Under the pieces are notes generated by a model. The model did not search any database and had not been told where the DNA came from. It worked only from the letters and a program-made list of their open reading frames with translations. A stretch of DNA of 64,000 nt. Source: Arenimonas terrae (GTDB taxonomy: Bacteria > Pseudomonadota > Gammaproteobacteria > Xanthomonadales > Xanthomonadaceae). The position numbers and the translations under genes are program-made. Shown piece after piece: positions 6,262 through 14,521 of this stretch. The DNA lies in the NCBI RefSeq assembly GCF_006265115.1, contig NZ_SMDR01000003.1, positions 1-64,000 on the forward strand, given 5' to 3'. How positions within the stretch are numbered: position 1 is the stretch's first letter; each line of letters opens with the position of its first letter.

Positions 6262-6459
6262 ATGAAGACCGTCCTGCTCGCCGTCCTGGTCCTTTTCCTG
6301 GCCGCCTGCGGCCATATCCGCATCGTCGACGACGGCCACGGCGCGAAGGCCGGTGGCGACACCGTGCTGATCTGCCACAAGGGCAAGAAGACGATGGAGC
6401 TGCCGCGCTCGGCGGCCGGCGGCCACATGAACCACGGCGACCGCTACGGCCGCTGCTGA
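6262..6459 (+). CDS. Small lipoprotein, 65 aa
   Basis: MKTVLLAVLVLFLAACGHI is a clear lipoprotein signal with lipobox LAAC (Cys16). The 50-residue mature part is His/Lys/Gly-rich (ICHKGKKTMEL, GGHMNHGDRYGRC). CHKGKKT with downstream histidines could bind a metal, but this is inference. AGGAG lies 7 nt before the ATG. The 120 bases before it hold no other gene that I can see. Confidence 0.65.
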   Translation: MKTVLLAVLVLFLAACGHIRIVDDGHGAKAGGDTVLICHKGKKTMELPRSAAGGHMNHGDRYGRC

Positions 6460-6661
6460 TCGGCTGCGCGGGTGGGCCGCCGCCGGCGGTCCATCCGCTC
6501 CCTCGACGCTCCGCCAGGCCGGCGCAAACGCCGGCGCCTGACCCCATCCGGGACGTGCGGACGTTCACGGTTCCGCGCGCCTGCCTGTTCCGGGGGCGCG
6601 GCACCGTGATACATAACCGACGTCCGGCGGCCGCCGGACTACTTCCTGAGGGGGAGGTTGT

Positions 6662-7057
6662 ATGGACCTGCGATACCCGGCCGCGCTCGCGGCCCTGCTG
6701 CTGGCCGGCGCCAGCGGCCCGGCGCACGCCGAAACCCAGTACGCGCTGACCTGCGTCGGCACCAACACCGACTACACCATCTACTACCAGTACCGCTGGG
6801 GCGAAGACGGCGAGTGGCACGACGCCAGCGTCGACCCCGGCAAGTGGAAGAACCACACCTGGGACTACGACTATCCGGGCGAGGATGAATCTCCGCAGTT
6901 CATGATCCGCTACGACGACGACCTGAGCGACGGCGAGAACCAGGTCGTCACCCGGCTCGACTCCTACGCGGCCGAGTACAACGACTGCGAGGACGAGGGC
7001 AAGACCTACGACTTCTACGAGCAGGACAACGAGCTCTTCGTGCAGGAAAACGACTGA
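6662..7057 (+). CDS. Secreted acidic protein, 131 aa, unknown
   Basis: The signal peptide (YPAALAALLLAGASGPAHAE, cleavage after AHA) is followed by an aromatic and very acidic mature domain (YYQYRWGEDGEWHDASVDP, WDYDYPGEDESPQ, YDDDLSDGE). Two cysteines (TCVGTN and NDCEDEG) could pair. GGGGGAGG directly before the start serves as ribosome binding site. The 200 bases upstream show only GC-rich inverted repeats. No family recognised. Confidence 0.65.
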   Translation: MDLRYPAALAALLLAGASGPAHAETQYALTCVGTNTDYTIYYQYRWGEDGEWHDASVDPGKWKNHTWDYDYPGEDESPQFMIRYDDDLSDGENQVVTRLDSYAAEYNDCEDEGKTYDFYEQDNELFVQEND

Positions 7058-7137
7058 GGCGCGCGGCGCGCCCACCCGCGATATGCGAGCATTCAGCGGC
7101 CCGGGCGGATGATCCCCCCGGGCCCTGGAGAACCACG

Positions 7138-7638
7138 ATGAACCGACTGCTGAGCGTCCCGCTGGTGCTGCTGCTCGCCGGCTGCGCCGGCACGTCCACG
7201 GTGATGATGGGGCCCGCGCGGGCGCCGGTGGACCCGGCCCAGGTGCGCATCTACCGCACGCCGCCGCCGGATTCGGTCGAAATCGCCCAGCTCGAGTCCA
7301 CCAGCGGCATCGGCTTCGGCACCCAGGGCCAGACCGATGCGGCGATCGCCCGACTCAAGCGCGAGGCCGGGGCGTTGGGCGCCAACGGCATCATCCTGCT
7401 GGGCACCGGCGCCAGCCGGTCGCCGGTGGGCATGTCGGTGGGTGCGGCCAGCTACGGCCGGCACAGCGCGGGGGGCATCGGCATCGGCATTCCGACCACG
7501 CAGAAACATGCGGCGGGCGTGGCGATCTACGTGCCGGCGCCCGGCGACTATCCCGCCGACGCCTCGTCCGAAGAAATCCCGGCGGCCGATTCCCCGCCGG
7601 ATGACATCCCGGCGGCCGACGCGCCGCCGGAAGACTGA
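7138..7638 (+). CDS. Lipoprotein with DUF4156/YbjQ-like core and acidic repeat tail
   Basis: The lipobox LLAGC gives Cys16. The core (VRIYRTPPPDSVEIAQLES... DAAIARLKREAGALGANGIILLGTG) has the layout of small envelope proteins of the YbjQ/DUF4156 type. The C-terminus carries short repeats (EEIPAADSPPDD, IPAADAPPED). The ATG has weak upstream purines. The stop is immediately adjacent to the stop of the convergent ctpA, leaving no terminator between them. Function unknown. Confidence 0.65.
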   Translation: MNRLLSVPLVLLLAGCAGTSTVMMGPARAPVDPAQVRIYRTPPPDSVEIAQLESTSGIGFGTQGQTDAAIARLKREAGALGANGIILLGTGASRSPVGMSVGAASYGRHSAGGIGIGIPTTQKHAAGVAIYVPAPGDYPADASSEEIPAADSPPDDIPAADAPPED

Positions 7639-8931
7639 TCAGCCGCCGGCGGCAGCCCGCGGGGCCGCGGCCGTGCGCTGCGTGGCCTTGAGCCGCGCCA
7701 GCGCCTCGGCGATCGCCTTCTCGCCTTCGATCACTTCGCCGCGGGCGTAACCGTCGCCCACTTCTTCGTCGCCGCGCAGGTGGCCCGGCAGGTCCTGTTC
7801 GCGCAGGCCGCGGGTGGCTTCGCCGCGCAGCACCACGTCCGGGCGGATGCCGCGGGCCTGGATGGACTTGCCGCTGGGCGTGAAATAACGCGCGGTGGTG
7901 AGCTTCACCGAATCGCCGTTCTCCAGCGGCACCACGGTCTGCACCGAGCCCTTGCCGAAGGTGCGGCTGCCCATCACGGTGGCGCGGTCGTGGTCGCTGA
8001 GCGCACCCGCCAGCACTTCGGCCGCGCTGGCGGTGCCGGCGTCGACCAGCACCACCACCGGCGCGCCGGAGAGCAGGTCGCCGGTCTTGGCGTGGTAGCT
8101 GGCGTTGGAATACGGCAGGCGGCCCTTGGTGCTGACGATCAGACCGGTTTCGAGCAGGGCGTCGGCGGCTTCGACGGCGGCGTTGAGCAGGCCGCCCGGG
8201 TTCGAGCGCAGGTCCAGGACCAGGCCGGCGAGCTGGCCGCCCGACTGCTGGTTCAGCGCACGCAGCTGACGCACCACCTGCGGGCCGGTGTCGGTCTGGA
8301 AGGTGCTGATGCGCAGGTAGCCGTAGCCGGGTTCGAGCAGGCGGCTGCTGACGCTGGTGACGCGGATGATCTCGCGGGTGATCTCGAGCTCGCGCGGCAC
8401 CGACTCGCCGGTGCGCACCAGGGTCACCGACACCTTGGTGCCGGCCTCGCCGCGCAGGTCGCGGCTGACGGAATCGGCGCCGTCTTTGCCCAGCGGCGCG
8501 CCGTCGATGGCGATGATGACGTCGCCGGCGCGCAGCCCGGCGCGCTGCGCCGGCGTGCCGTCGATCGGCGAGATCACAAGGATGCTGCCGTCGGCGCGCT
8601 GTTCGATCTCGACGCCGACGCCGGAGTAGGCGCCCTCGGTCTGTTCCTGCAGGTCTTCGGCCTCTTCCTTCTCGAGGTAGGCGCTGTGCGGATCCAGGTC
8701 CGAGAGCAGGCCGCGCAGCGCCGCCTTCATCAGCTCCTGGTCGTTGATCGGCTCGACGTAGGCGTCCTTGATGGCGCGGTAGACGGCGACGTAGCGCTGG
8801 ATCTCCTCCAGCGGCACGGTGCGCGGCGTCGGTTCGGCCAGGGTCGGCGCGGCCGGCTCGGCGTCCGCGGCCGGAGACTGGGCGAAGGCTGGCGTGGCCA
8901 GGGCGGTCAGCAGGATCAGGAGGGGGCGCAT
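7639..8931 (-). CDS. ctpA: C-terminal processing peptidase, S41 family
   Basis: A 430-aa periplasmic serine protease: signal peptide (MRPLLILLTALATPAFAQ), an N-terminal helical part containing DPHSAYLEKEE, a PDZ domain (about residues 90-170, GVGVEIEQ...ISPIDGTPAQRAGLRAGDVI), then the S41 core with GLVLDLRSNPGG and the Ser-Lys dyad in VDAGTASAAEVLAGAL and SRTFGKGSVQ. Such enzymes trim periplasmic proteins and control peptidoglycan hydrolases, fitting envC next door. I prefer the start at 8931 over 8940: the -10 box CATAAT lies 7 nt upstream and overlaps the 8940 ATG, which implies a leaderless mRNA. Confidence 0.93.
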   Translation of the reverse strand: MRPLLILLTALATPAFAQSPAADAEPAAPTLAEPTPRTVPLEEIQRYVAVYRAIKDAYVEPINDQELMKAALRGLLSDLDPHSAYLEKEEAEDLQEQTEGAYSGVGVEIEQRADGSILVISPIDGTPAQRAGLRAGDVIIAIDGAPLGKDGADSVSRDLRGEAGTKVSVTLVRTGESVPRELEITREIIRVTSVSSRLLEPGYGYLRISTFQTDTGPQVVRQLRALNQQSGGQLAGLVLDLRSNPGGLLNAAVEAADALLETGLIVSTKGRLPYSNASYHAKTGDLLSGAPVVVLVDAGTASAAEVLAGALSDHDRATVMGSRTFGKGSVQTVVPLENGDSVKLTTARYFTPSGKSIQARGIRPDVVLRGEATRGLREQDLPGHLRGDEEVGDGYARGEVIEGEKAIAEALARLKATQRTAAAPRAAAGG

Positions 8932-8938
8932 GGCCGGC

Positions 8939-8944
8939 ATTATG
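8939..8944 (-). promoter_or_regulatory. -10 box of a leaderless ctpA transcript
   Basis: CATAAT on the minus strand, 7 nt before the ATG at 8931. The same -10/6-7 nt/ATG layout recurs at ubiE, lptM, dtd and others in this window. Confidence 0.5.
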
Positions 8945-9027
8945 CGCCGGGCGCGCGGCGCTTTAGGAGGGCCGCCGGCGCCTTCACGCCCGCCGGTCGG
9001 CGCACCGGCGCCGTCCGCGCCGCGGCC

Positions 9028-10185
9028 TCAGGGCCGCAGCCAGGGCTTGGGGTCCTGGGGCTGGCCGTTGCGGCGCAGTTCGAAATACAGGGCCGGCCGG
9101 CCCTGCCCGCCCGAGCTGCCGACGGTGGCCAGCGGTTCGCCGCTGCGCACCCAGTCGCCGACGTCCTTGAGCAGGGCGTCGTTGAAGGCGTAAAGGCTCA
9201 TCCAGCCGTCGCCGTGGTCGACGATGGTCAGCAGGCCATAACCCTTCAACCAGTCCGAATACGCGATGCGGCCGGGCGCGACCGCGCGCACCTCGGCGCC
9301 GGCGGTGCCGGCGATCAGCAGGCCGTCGCTGGTGCGGCCGTCCGGCAGGCGGCCGCCGAAAGCCGCCAGCGCGGTGCCGGCCAGCGGACGGCCGAGCTGG
9401 CCACGGCGGGTGGCGAAGGGCCGGTTGTCGTCGACCTGGCGCGGGATGTCGGCGACGGCGTCGCGCAGCTGTTCGAGCAGCCGCAGCACGGCCTTTTCGT
9501 CGCGGCCGAGCGCGGCCAGGCGCGCGGCCCGGTCCTTGAACTGCGCCTCGACCGTGGCCAGCACGCCGGCGCGTTCGCCGCGCTGGGCTTCGAGCGCGTC
9601 CAGTTCGGTCTGCTGCTGCAGGCGCGCGGCCTCCAGGATCTGGCGCTGGTCGACGATCTGCTGGGCGACGGCGGCCAGTTCGCGCAGCTCGGCCAGCAGG
9701 CCGGTGATGCGCTGCTGGCGGTCGGCCTGGAAATAGCGGTGGTAGGCCAGCACGCGGGCCAGGTCGCTCATGCGGTCCTGGGCCAGCAGCAGCTTGAGCT
9801 GTTCGTGGCGGCCGAGCGCGTAGGCCGAACGCACCAGGGCGGCCAGGGCCTCGCGCTGCTCGGACAGGCCGGCTTCGAGCGCGAGCTTCTTCGCCTCGAG
9901 CTGCTGCAGCTCGAGCTCCTGGGTGGCGATGCCGGCTTCGGTGCGGCGCAGCGCGCGCACGGCTTCGTTGACCTTGCCGTCGGCGGCGCGCAGGGCCTTG
10001 GCGGCGTCGCCGCGTTCGGACTCCAGCCCGCGCTGCTCGTTGGCGATCGCCTTGATCTGGGCGCGCAGGGCGTCCAGGCGCTTCTGCGCGGCAGCTTCCT
10101 TCTGCGCGCGCTCGGGCGCGCCCTGTGCCAGGGCCACCGGCGCAGCCAGCGCCAGCATCAGCAGCAGCGCGGCGGTGCGGATCAA
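9028..10185 (-). CDS. envC: Murein hydrolase activator EnvC
   Basis: A 385-aa periplasmic protein: signal peptide (IRTAALLLMLALAAPVALAQ), a long coiled coil (about residues 25-240) and a LytM domain at the C-terminus (about 280-385). The catalytic histidines of active LytM proteins are replaced (LYAFND where YAH is usual, ALYFELR where LHFE is usual). This marks it as an EnvC-type activator of division amidases rather than an enzyme. The TTG start at 10185 overlaps the gpmI stop (TTGA), and the frame further upstream merely shadows gpmI. Confidence 0.9.
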   Translation of the reverse strand: MIRTAALLLMLALAAPVALAQGAPERAQKEAAAQKRLDALRAQIKAIANEQRGLESERGDAAKALRAADGKVNEAVRALRRTEAGIATQELELQQLEAKKLALEAGLSEQREALAALVRSAYALGRHEQLKLLLAQDRMSDLARVLAYHRYFQADRQQRITGLLAELRELAAVAQQIVDQRQILEAARLQQQTELDALEAQRGERAGVLATVEAQFKDRAARLAALGRDEKAVLRLLEQLRDAVADIPRQVDDNRPFATRRGQLGRPLAGTALAAFGGRLPDGRTSDGLLIAGTAGAEVRAVAPGRIAYSDWLKGYGLLTIVDHGDGWMSLYAFNDALLKDVGDWVRSGEPLATVGSSGGQGRPALYFELRRNGQPQDPKPWLRP

Positions 10186-11723
10186 GCCAGCTGCACCAGC
10201 GGGCGGCCGGTCATTTCCGGCGGCTGCGGCAGGCCCAGCAGGGCCAGCATCGTCGGCGCGATGTCGCGCAGGGCGCCGCCGCTGCGCAGCTGTGCCCGGC
10301 GGCCGAAATAGACGAAGGGCACCGGGCCGACCGTGTGCGAGGTGTGGGCCTGGCCGGTTTCCGGGTCGCGCATCATCTCGAGGTTGCCGTGGTCGGCGGT
10401 GACGATCATCTCGCCGCCGACGCTTTCCAGCGCGCTGCGGATCGCGCCCAGCGCGTCGTCCACCGCTTCGGCGGCCTTCACCGCGGCGGCGAGGATGCCA
10501 CTGTGGCCGACCATGTCGGGGTTGGCGACATTGCACAGGATCACGTCGTGCCGGCGCGCGCGGATGTCGTCGGTGAGGCGGGCGGTGAGCAGCGGCAGGT
10601 TCATCTCGGGCTGCAGGTCGTACGTCGCCACCTTGGGCGACGGGATCAGGGCGCGCTCCTCGCCGGGCAGCTGCGTTTCGCGGCCGCCGGACATGAAGAA
10701 GGTGACGTGCGCATACTTCTCGGTCTCGGCGATGCGCAGCTGGCTCAGGCCGTGGGCGGCCAGCACGTCGCCCAGGGTGTTACGCAGGTCCTCGGGGCCG
10801 TAGGCGACCGGCGCCGGCAGCCTGGCGTCGTATTCGGTCAGGCAGACAAAGCGCGACAGCGCCAGCGGGCGCGGCTTGGCGAAGCCGCTGAAATCGGGAG
10901 AGACGAACACCGACGTGAGCTGGCGCGCGCGGTCGGCGCGGAAGTTCATGAACACCACCGCGTCGCCGTCGCGCATCGGCCGGTGGCCGGTGATGACGGT
11001 GGGTTGCACGAACTCGTCGTTTTCGTCGCGGCCGTAGGCGGCGTGCAGGGCGGTGATCGCGTCCGAGGCGGTGTCGTCGGCTTCGGCTTCGGCCATCGCC
11101 CGGTAGGCGCGCTCGACGCGGTCCCAGCGCTGGTCGCGGTCCATCGCCCAGTAGCGGCCGCTGACGGTGGCGATGCGGGCGTCGGCGCCCTGGGCGCAGA
11201 TCGCGGCGAGTTTGGCCAGGCTCGGTTCGGCCGAACGCGGCGGCGTGTCGCGGCCGTCGAGGAAGGCGTGCACGGCGATGTCGGCCACGCCCTGGCGGCG
11301 CGCCAGTTCGATCATCGCGAACAGGTGCTCTTCGTGGCTGTGCACGCCGCCCGGCGACAGCAGGCCGAACAGGTGCAGGGTGCCGCCGTTCGCCTTCGCC
11401 GCGGCGCAGGCGGCGACCAGCTCGGCATTGGTGTAGAAACTGCCGTCCTCGATCGCCGCGTCCACGCGGGTCAGGTCCTGGTAGACGATGCGGCCGGCGC
11501 CGATGTTCATGTGGCCGACCTCGGAATTGCCCATCTGGCCGTCCGGCAGGCCGACGTGTTTGCCTTCGGTGTGCACCAGGGTGTGCGGATATTCGGCCAG
11601 CAGGCGGCGCCAGTTCGGCAGCCGGGCCTGGGCCAGGGCGTTGTCGGCCGGATCCTCGCGGTGGCCCCAGCCATCGAGGATCAACAGCAGCAGGGGCTTG
11701 GGACGGGGGCTGGCGGCGGACAA
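10182..11723 (-). CDS. gpmI: 2,3-bisphosphoglycerate-independent phosphoglycerate mutase
   Basis: Interconverts 3- and 2-phosphoglycerate in glycolysis. LLLLILDGWGHRED holds the first metal Asp and GQMGNSEVGHMNIG the phosphorylated Ser. Further metal ligands are in HAFLDGRDTPP, NVANPDMVGHSG and VTADHGNLE. The C-terminal half gives the usual length of about 513 aa. A TTG start at 11723 is preferred because GGAG lies 6 nt upstream; a GTG at 11747 (521 aa) has no ribosome binding site. It shares a 4-nt overlap with envC, a gene order common in gammaproteobacteria. Confidence 0.93.
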   Translation of the reverse strand: MSAASPRPKPLLLLILDGWGHREDPADNALAQARLPNWRRLLAEYPHTLVHTEGKHVGLPDGQMGNSEVGHMNIGAGRIVYQDLTRVDAAIEDGSFYTNAELVAACAAAKANGGTLHLFGLLSPGGVHSHEEHLFAMIELARRQGVADIAVHAFLDGRDTPPRSAEPSLAKLAAICAQGADARIATVSGRYWAMDRDQRWDRVERAYRAMAEAEADDTASDAITALHAAYGRDENDEFVQPTVITGHRPMRDGDAVVFMNFRADRARQLTSVFVSPDFSGFAKPRPLALSRFVCLTEYDARLPAPVAYGPEDLRNTLGDVLAAHGLSQLRIAETEKYAHVTFFMSGGRETQLPGEERALIPSPKVATYDLQPEMNLPLLTARLTDDIRARRHDVILCNVANPDMVGHSGILAAAVKAAEAVDDALGAIRSALESVGGEMIVTADHGNLEMMRDPETGQAHTSHTVGPVPFVYFGRRAQLRSGGALRDIAPTMLALLGLPQPPEMTGRPLVQLA

Positions 11724-11846
11724 GGCGGACTCCGGGACGAATGGCACGGGGGAATTGTAGCCCCGGCGCGGAAACTGGTCCCGCCCGCCTTTAAACCCTC
11801 GGCGCGGCCCCCGCATCCCAGCGGGGAATTCCACAGGAGCCACCCC

Positions 11847-12575
11847 ATGCGCGTCAGCAAGCTCGCCACCCTCATCTCCCTGTCCCTGGCCCTGGCCGCC
11901 GGCCCGGCGCTGGCCCAGCAGAACATCGACAAGGTGTTCGGCGGCATCACCGCCGAAGCCGGCCAGGAATATGGTTCGCTCGAATCGGTCAACGGCGGCA
12001 TCACCATCCGCGAAGGCGCCACCGTGCGCAGCGCCGAGACCGTCAACGGCGGCATCAGCATCGACGACAAGGCCAGGGTCGGCAGCGCCGAAGCGGTGAA
12101 CGGCGGCATCAGCCTGGGCGTGGACGCCAGCGTCGGCTCGATCGAGACCGTCAACGGCGGCATCAACCTCGACCGCAACGCCCGGGTCGAGAACGACGTC
12201 GAGACCGTCAACGGCGGCATCAAGGCCCAGCAGGCGGTGCGCATCGGCGGCGACGCCGAGACCGTGAACGGCGCGATCAGCCTGCTCGGCGCCGAAGTCG
12301 GCGGCGGCCTGACCACCACCAATGGCGACATCACGCTGGCGCGCGGCGCCGTGGTGCGCGGCGGCATCCTGGTCGAGAAGCCGCAGGGCAACTGGTGGCG
12401 CACCGGCGAGCAGCGCAAGCCGCGCATCGTCATCGGCGCCAACTCCACGGTCGCGGGCACGCTGGTGTTCGAGCGCGAGGTCGAGCTGTTCGTGCATCCG
12501 ACGGCGAAGATCGGCGCGGTGACCGGCGCCACCGCGCAGTCCTTCACCGACAGCCTGCCGGCGCGCGACGACTGA
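11847..12575 (+). CDS. Secreted repeat protein with ETVNGGI repeats (beta-helix-like)
   Basis: The signal peptide (VSKLATLISLSLALAAGPALAQ) leads into about seven repeats of 19-20 residues centred on (E/A)(T/S)VNGGI(S/T/N/K)(I/L), for example ESVNGGITI, ETVNGGISI, EAVNGGISL, ETVNGGINL and ETVNGGIKA, ending with TTNGDITL. The regular spacing predicts a right-handed beta-helix or beta-solenoid, as in bactofilin/DUF4097-type proteins. The C-terminal part (NWWRTGEQRKPRIVIGANSTVAGTLVFEREVELFVHPTAKIGAV) continues the pattern. AGGAG stands 7 nt before the ATG. A structural or adhesive envelope role is inference. Confidence 0.85.
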   Translation: MRVSKLATLISLSLALAAGPALAQQNIDKVFGGITAEAGQEYGSLESVNGGITIREGATVRSAETVNGGISIDDKARVGSAEAVNGGISLGVDASVGSIETVNGGINLDRNARVENDVETVNGGIKAQQAVRIGGDAETVNGAISLLGAEVGGGLTTTNGDITLARGAVVRGGILVEKPQGNWWRTGEQRKPRIVIGANSTVAGTLVFEREVELFVHPTAKIGAVTGATAQSFTDSLPARDD

Positions 12576-12627
12576 CCGGGCCGCAGGGCCCCGGAAACGC
12601 GATCCGCGTCACGGTTCAGGTTCTCGG

Positions 12628-12653
12628 AAAGCCCGCCCTCCGGCGGGCTTTTC
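12628..12653 (+). terminator. Rho-independent terminator
   Basis: Stem GCCCGCC / GGCGGGC with a CTCC loop, flanked by AAA on the left and TTTT on the right. It lies about 50 nt after the repeat-protein gene and can also act on the opposite strand. Confidence 0.8.
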
Positions 12654-12683
12654 CGTGGGGGCTGGCGAAGCCGCCGGAGAGGC

Positions 12684-12689
12684 TAGAAT
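12684..12689 (+). promoter_or_regulatory. -10-like TAGAAT of the M28 peptidase gene
   Basis: TAGAAT sits 32 nt before the ATG at 12722, just after the terminator. No clear -35 box is present. Confidence 0.4.
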
Positions 12690-12721
12690 CGGGGTTCCCC
12701 GCCTCCGAGGAACCCCAAGGA

Positions 12722-14452
12722 ATGAAGCGCACCCTGCTATTCGCCGCCGCCACGCTCGCCCTGGCGGCCTGCAGCCAGGCTCCGGAACCGGCCGCACCCG
12801 CCGAGCCGGTCGCCCAGGCCCCCGCTCCCGCCGAGCACGGGTTCGGCCCCGAGATTTCCGCCGAAGATTTCGCCCAGCACGTGAAGGTGCTGGCCTCCGA
12901 CGAGTTCGGCGGCCGCGCCCCGGGCACCGACGGCGAACAGAAGACCGCCGACTATCTGGTGGCCCAGTTCCAGCGCCTCGGCCTGCAGCCGGGCAATGGC
13001 GACAGCTGGTTCCAGGAAGTGCCGATGGTCGAGACCACGGCCGACGAGCCGGCGTCCAACGCCTTCATCCGCATCGGCGAAGCGCAGACCGCGCTCGGCT
13101 TCGGCACCGACATGGCCCTGGGCACGCGCACCGCCCAGGCCGAGGTGAAGGTCGACGCCAGCGAGATGGTGTTCGTCGGCTACGGCGTGAACGCGCCCGA
13201 AGCCAACTGGAACGATTACGCCGGGCTCGACGTGAAGGGCAAGACCGTGGTGATCCTGGTCAACGACCCGGGCTTCCATGCCGGCGACGCCGAGCTCTTC
13301 AGCGGCAAGAAGATGACCTACTACGGCCGCTGGACCTACAAGTTTGAAGAGGCCGCGCGCCAGGGCGCCGCCGCCGCGCTGATCGTGCACGACGACGCCG
13401 GCGCCGGTTACGGCTGGGACGTGGTGAAGAACAGCTGGTCCGGCGCGCAGTACGACCTGCCGGCCAGCGCCGATCCGGAGCCGCGCCTGCCGCTGCAGGG
13501 CTGGCTCACCGCCGAGGCGGCGACCAAGCTGTTCGCCGATGCCGGGCTCGACTTCGAAGCGCAGCGCGCCGCGGCCGGCAAGCCCGGCTTCAGCGCGGTG
13601 GACCTGGGCGAGGCGAGCTTCAGCGCGACGCTCAAGAGCACGATCAAGGAATCGAGCTCGCGCAACATCCTGGCCAAGCTGCCCGGCAGCGAACGCCCGG
13701 ACGAGGCCATCGTCTACACCGCGCACTGGGACCACCTGGGCGACCACGGCGCGGCGCACGGCGCCGAAGCCGCGGGCGAAGGCGAGGACCACATCTACAA
13801 CGGCGCCATCGACAACGCGACCGGCGTCGCCGGCGTGCTCGAGATCGCCGAAGCCTTCACCGTGCAGGACCCGAAGCCGAAGCGTTCGGTCGTGTTCCTG
13901 CTGGTGACGCTGGAGGAATCGGGCCTGCTGGGTTCGAAGTACTACGCCGCCAACCCGGTGATCCCGCTCAAGGACACGGTGGCCGTGGTGAACCTGGACG
14001 CGATGCCGGTGGTCGGCCCGACCAAGGACTTCGTGGTGATCGGCCTGGGCAATTCCGAGCTCGACCAGGTGCTCGAGCCGATCGCGGCCGCTCAGGGCCG
14101 CGTGCTGGTGGAAGAGGACGGCGTCGAGAAGGGCTTCTTCTTCCGCTCCGACCACTTCAGCTTCGCCAAGTTCGGCGTGCCGGCGCTGTATGCCAAGGGC
14201 GGCATCGACCACGTCGAGAAGGGCGCGGAGTTCGGCCGCGAGGTGCAGGCCAACTACGGCGGCGTGCTGTACCACAAGCCGGCCGACGAGTTCGACCCGG
14301 CCTGGGACCTGCGCGGCATCGTCCAGGACCTGGGCGCGCTGTACGGCGTGGGCAAGGAGCTGGCCGGCAACGACGCCTGGCCGAACTACGTCGAAGGCAA
14401 TGCCTTCAAGGCCGCGCGCGACAAGTCGCGGGCCGACGCCGCGTCGAACTGA
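12722..14452 (+). CDS. M28 family peptidase, lipoprotein
   Basis: A 576-aa protein with a lipoprotein signal (LLFAAATLALAACSQ, lipobox LAAC), an inserted PA-like domain (about residues 140-300) and a zinc aminopeptidase core. Metal-ligand motifs include TAHWDHLG, NGAIDNATGVAG, VTLEESGLLGS, VVNLDAMPV and the late RSDHFSFAKFGVP region. It would remove N-terminal residues from peptides in the periplasm or at the outer membrane. AAGGA directly before the ATG is a close-spaced ribosome binding site. It stands alone between two terminators. Confidence 0.92.
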   Translation: MKRTLLFAAATLALAACSQAPEPAAPAEPVAQAPAPAEHGFGPEISAEDFAQHVKVLASDEFGGRAPGTDGEQKTADYLVAQFQRLGLQPGNGDSWFQEVPMVETTADEPASNAFIRIGEAQTALGFGTDMALGTRTAQAEVKVDASEMVFVGYGVNAPEANWNDYAGLDVKGKTVVILVNDPGFHAGDAELFSGKKMTYYGRWTYKFEEAARQGAAAALIVHDDAGAGYGWDVVKNSWSGAQYDLPASADPEPRLPLQGWLTAEAATKLFADAGLDFEAQRAAAGKPGFSAVDLGEASFSATLKSTIKESSSRNILAKLPGSERPDEAIVYTAHWDHLGDHGAAHGAEAAGEGEDHIYNGAIDNATGVAGVLEIAEAFTVQDPKPKRSVVFLLVTLEESGLLGSKYYAANPVIPLKDTVAVVNLDAMPVVGPTKDFVVIGLGNSELDQVLEPIAAAQGRVLVEEDGVEKGFFFRSDHFSFAKFGVPALYAKGGIDHVEKGAEFGREVQANYGGVLYHKPADEFDPAWDLRGIVQDLGALYGVGKELAGNDAWPNYVEGNAFKAARDKSRADAASN

Positions 14453-14470
14453 TCGACCGCTGTTCCGGGA

Positions 14471-14497
14471 AAAGGCCGCGCACCGCGCGGCCTTTTT
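14471..14497 (+). terminator. Rho-independent terminator
   Basis: GGCCGCG / CGCGGCC stem with AAA before and TTTTT after, 18 nt beyond the M28 peptidase stop and 25 nt before the convergent ddaH stop. Confidence 0.85.
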
Positions 14498-14521
14498 CTT
14501 TGCGCGCCCGCGGCGCCGCGG

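Noticed and set aside
7780-10311. A plus-strand open frame of 843 codons with no stops
   Set aside because: It runs antisense to ctpA and envC and is rich in Gly, Ala, Arg, Gln and His, as shadow frames of GC-rich genes are. The real genes on the other strand have clear motifs.
10125-12575. A plus-strand open frame running into the ETVNGGI repeat protein
   Set aside because: Only the part from 11847 has a signal peptide and ribosome binding site; the upstream part is the antisense of gpmI.
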